NCBI GenBank assembly: GCA_964017045.1
Contig: OZ024794.1
Span: 35,693,182 to 35,757,181 of the forward strand
Source: Omphiscola glabra
Taxonomy: Eukaryota; Mollusca; Gastropoda; Lymnaeidae
Length of the DNA: 64,000 nucleotides
Direction of reading: 5' to 3'
Position 1 is the first letter of the stretch, and every line of letters begins with the position of its first letter. The notes under the pieces were generated by a model. The model was not told the origin of the DNA, did no database searches, and worked only from the letters and a program-made list of their open reading frames with translations. Below are positions 63,690 through 64,000 of this stretch, piece after piece. The translations under genes were made by a program, and so were the position numbers.

Positions 63690-64000
63690 TTTGTTCACTG
63701 TGGTGATGAATGTTCACTGTGGTGATGAATGTTCACTGTGGTGATGAATGTTCACTGTGGTGATGTATGTTCACTGTGGTGATGAATGTTCACCGTGGTG
63801 ATGAATGTTCACCGTGGTGATGAATGTTCACCGTGGTGATGTATGTTCACCGTGGTGATGTATGTTCACCGTTGTGATGAATGTTCACCGTGGTGATGAA
63901 TGTTCACTGTGGTGATGAATGTTCACTGTGGTGATGAATGTTCACTGTGGTGATGAATGTTCACTGAGGTGATGTATGTTCACTGTGGTGATGAATGTTC
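63690..64000. repeat. 19-bp tandem array running off the window edge
   Basis: The unit is GTTCACTGTGGTGATGAAT. Units with CACCG instead of CACTG cluster at about 63785-63900, flanked by CACTG units on both sides. The array is cut by the end of the window. Confidence 0.94.

Noticed and set aside
1..64000. Bacterial or viral genome segment
   Set aside because: No operon-like coding density, no viral hallmark genes, and RTs of LINE type only; composition and repeats are animal-like.

Overview
The window looks like gene-poor animal nuclear DNA. I see no convincing complete host gene. What is present is decayed transposons, truncated non-LTR retrotransposons and an unusual density of short-unit tandem repeats. 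By hand tally, about 46 arrays cover roughly one third of the 64 kb. Unit lengths run from 11 bp to about 170 bp and nearly every array has its own unrelated unit. There are no operons, ribosome-binding sites, CRISPRs or bacterial gene spacing. Two miniature hAT transposons closely match what I know of the SPIN family, which was reported in several tetrapods, a triatomine bug and the pond snail Lymnaea. With the retrotransposon types and the minisatellite load, this makes a freshwater pulmonate snail or similar mollusc my best guess. This is inference, not proof.

Layout. 0-15 kb: a frameshifted LINE 3' end, an AT-rich stretch, a 78-bp satellite with higher-order structure, 50- and 56-bp arrays, SPIN-like and other hAT miniatures, and two arrays of the same 17-bp unit in opposite orientation (7.7-8.7 and 13.4-14.0 kb) with 16-, 42-, 25- and 41-bp arrays between them. 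15-32 kb: more hAT miniatures, another LINE 3' end, copies of a dispersed SINE-like repeat, a 23-bp array whose units carry an E-box palindrome, GA-rich arrays, and an alternating satellite of about 170-bp monomers. 32-44 kb: a truncated RTE-like LINE (minus strand), a 33-bp array with 20 apparently identical units, a 40-bp array grown inside a dispersed repeat, a CR1/L2-like LINE with a 414-codon uninterrupted frame, and a weak candidate first exon with a SAP-like segment.

44-64 kb: 30- and 34-bp arrays; an almost complete LINE (endonuclease plus reverse transcriptase, broken by one in-frame deletion and three frame changes) sitting inside a 35-bp minisatellite; a tRNA-Thr-like sequence whose 5' acceptor strand is lost and which abuts a perfect 18-bp hairpin; two more LINE 3' ends; a full-length pogo/Tigger-type transposon with TA flanks and a dead transposase; and 15-, 36- and 19-bp arrays up to the window edge.

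How the parts relate. Most long open frames here are by-products of tandem arrays: a stop-free unit stays open, in one frame if its length is a multiple of three and in all frames otherwise. The recurring theme is interplay between mobile elements and tandem arrays: a LINE inside an array, arrays at transposon edges, an array inside a hAT miniature, and an array born from one module of a dispersed repeat. Copy counts and unit lengths were read by eye and are approximate unless stated.
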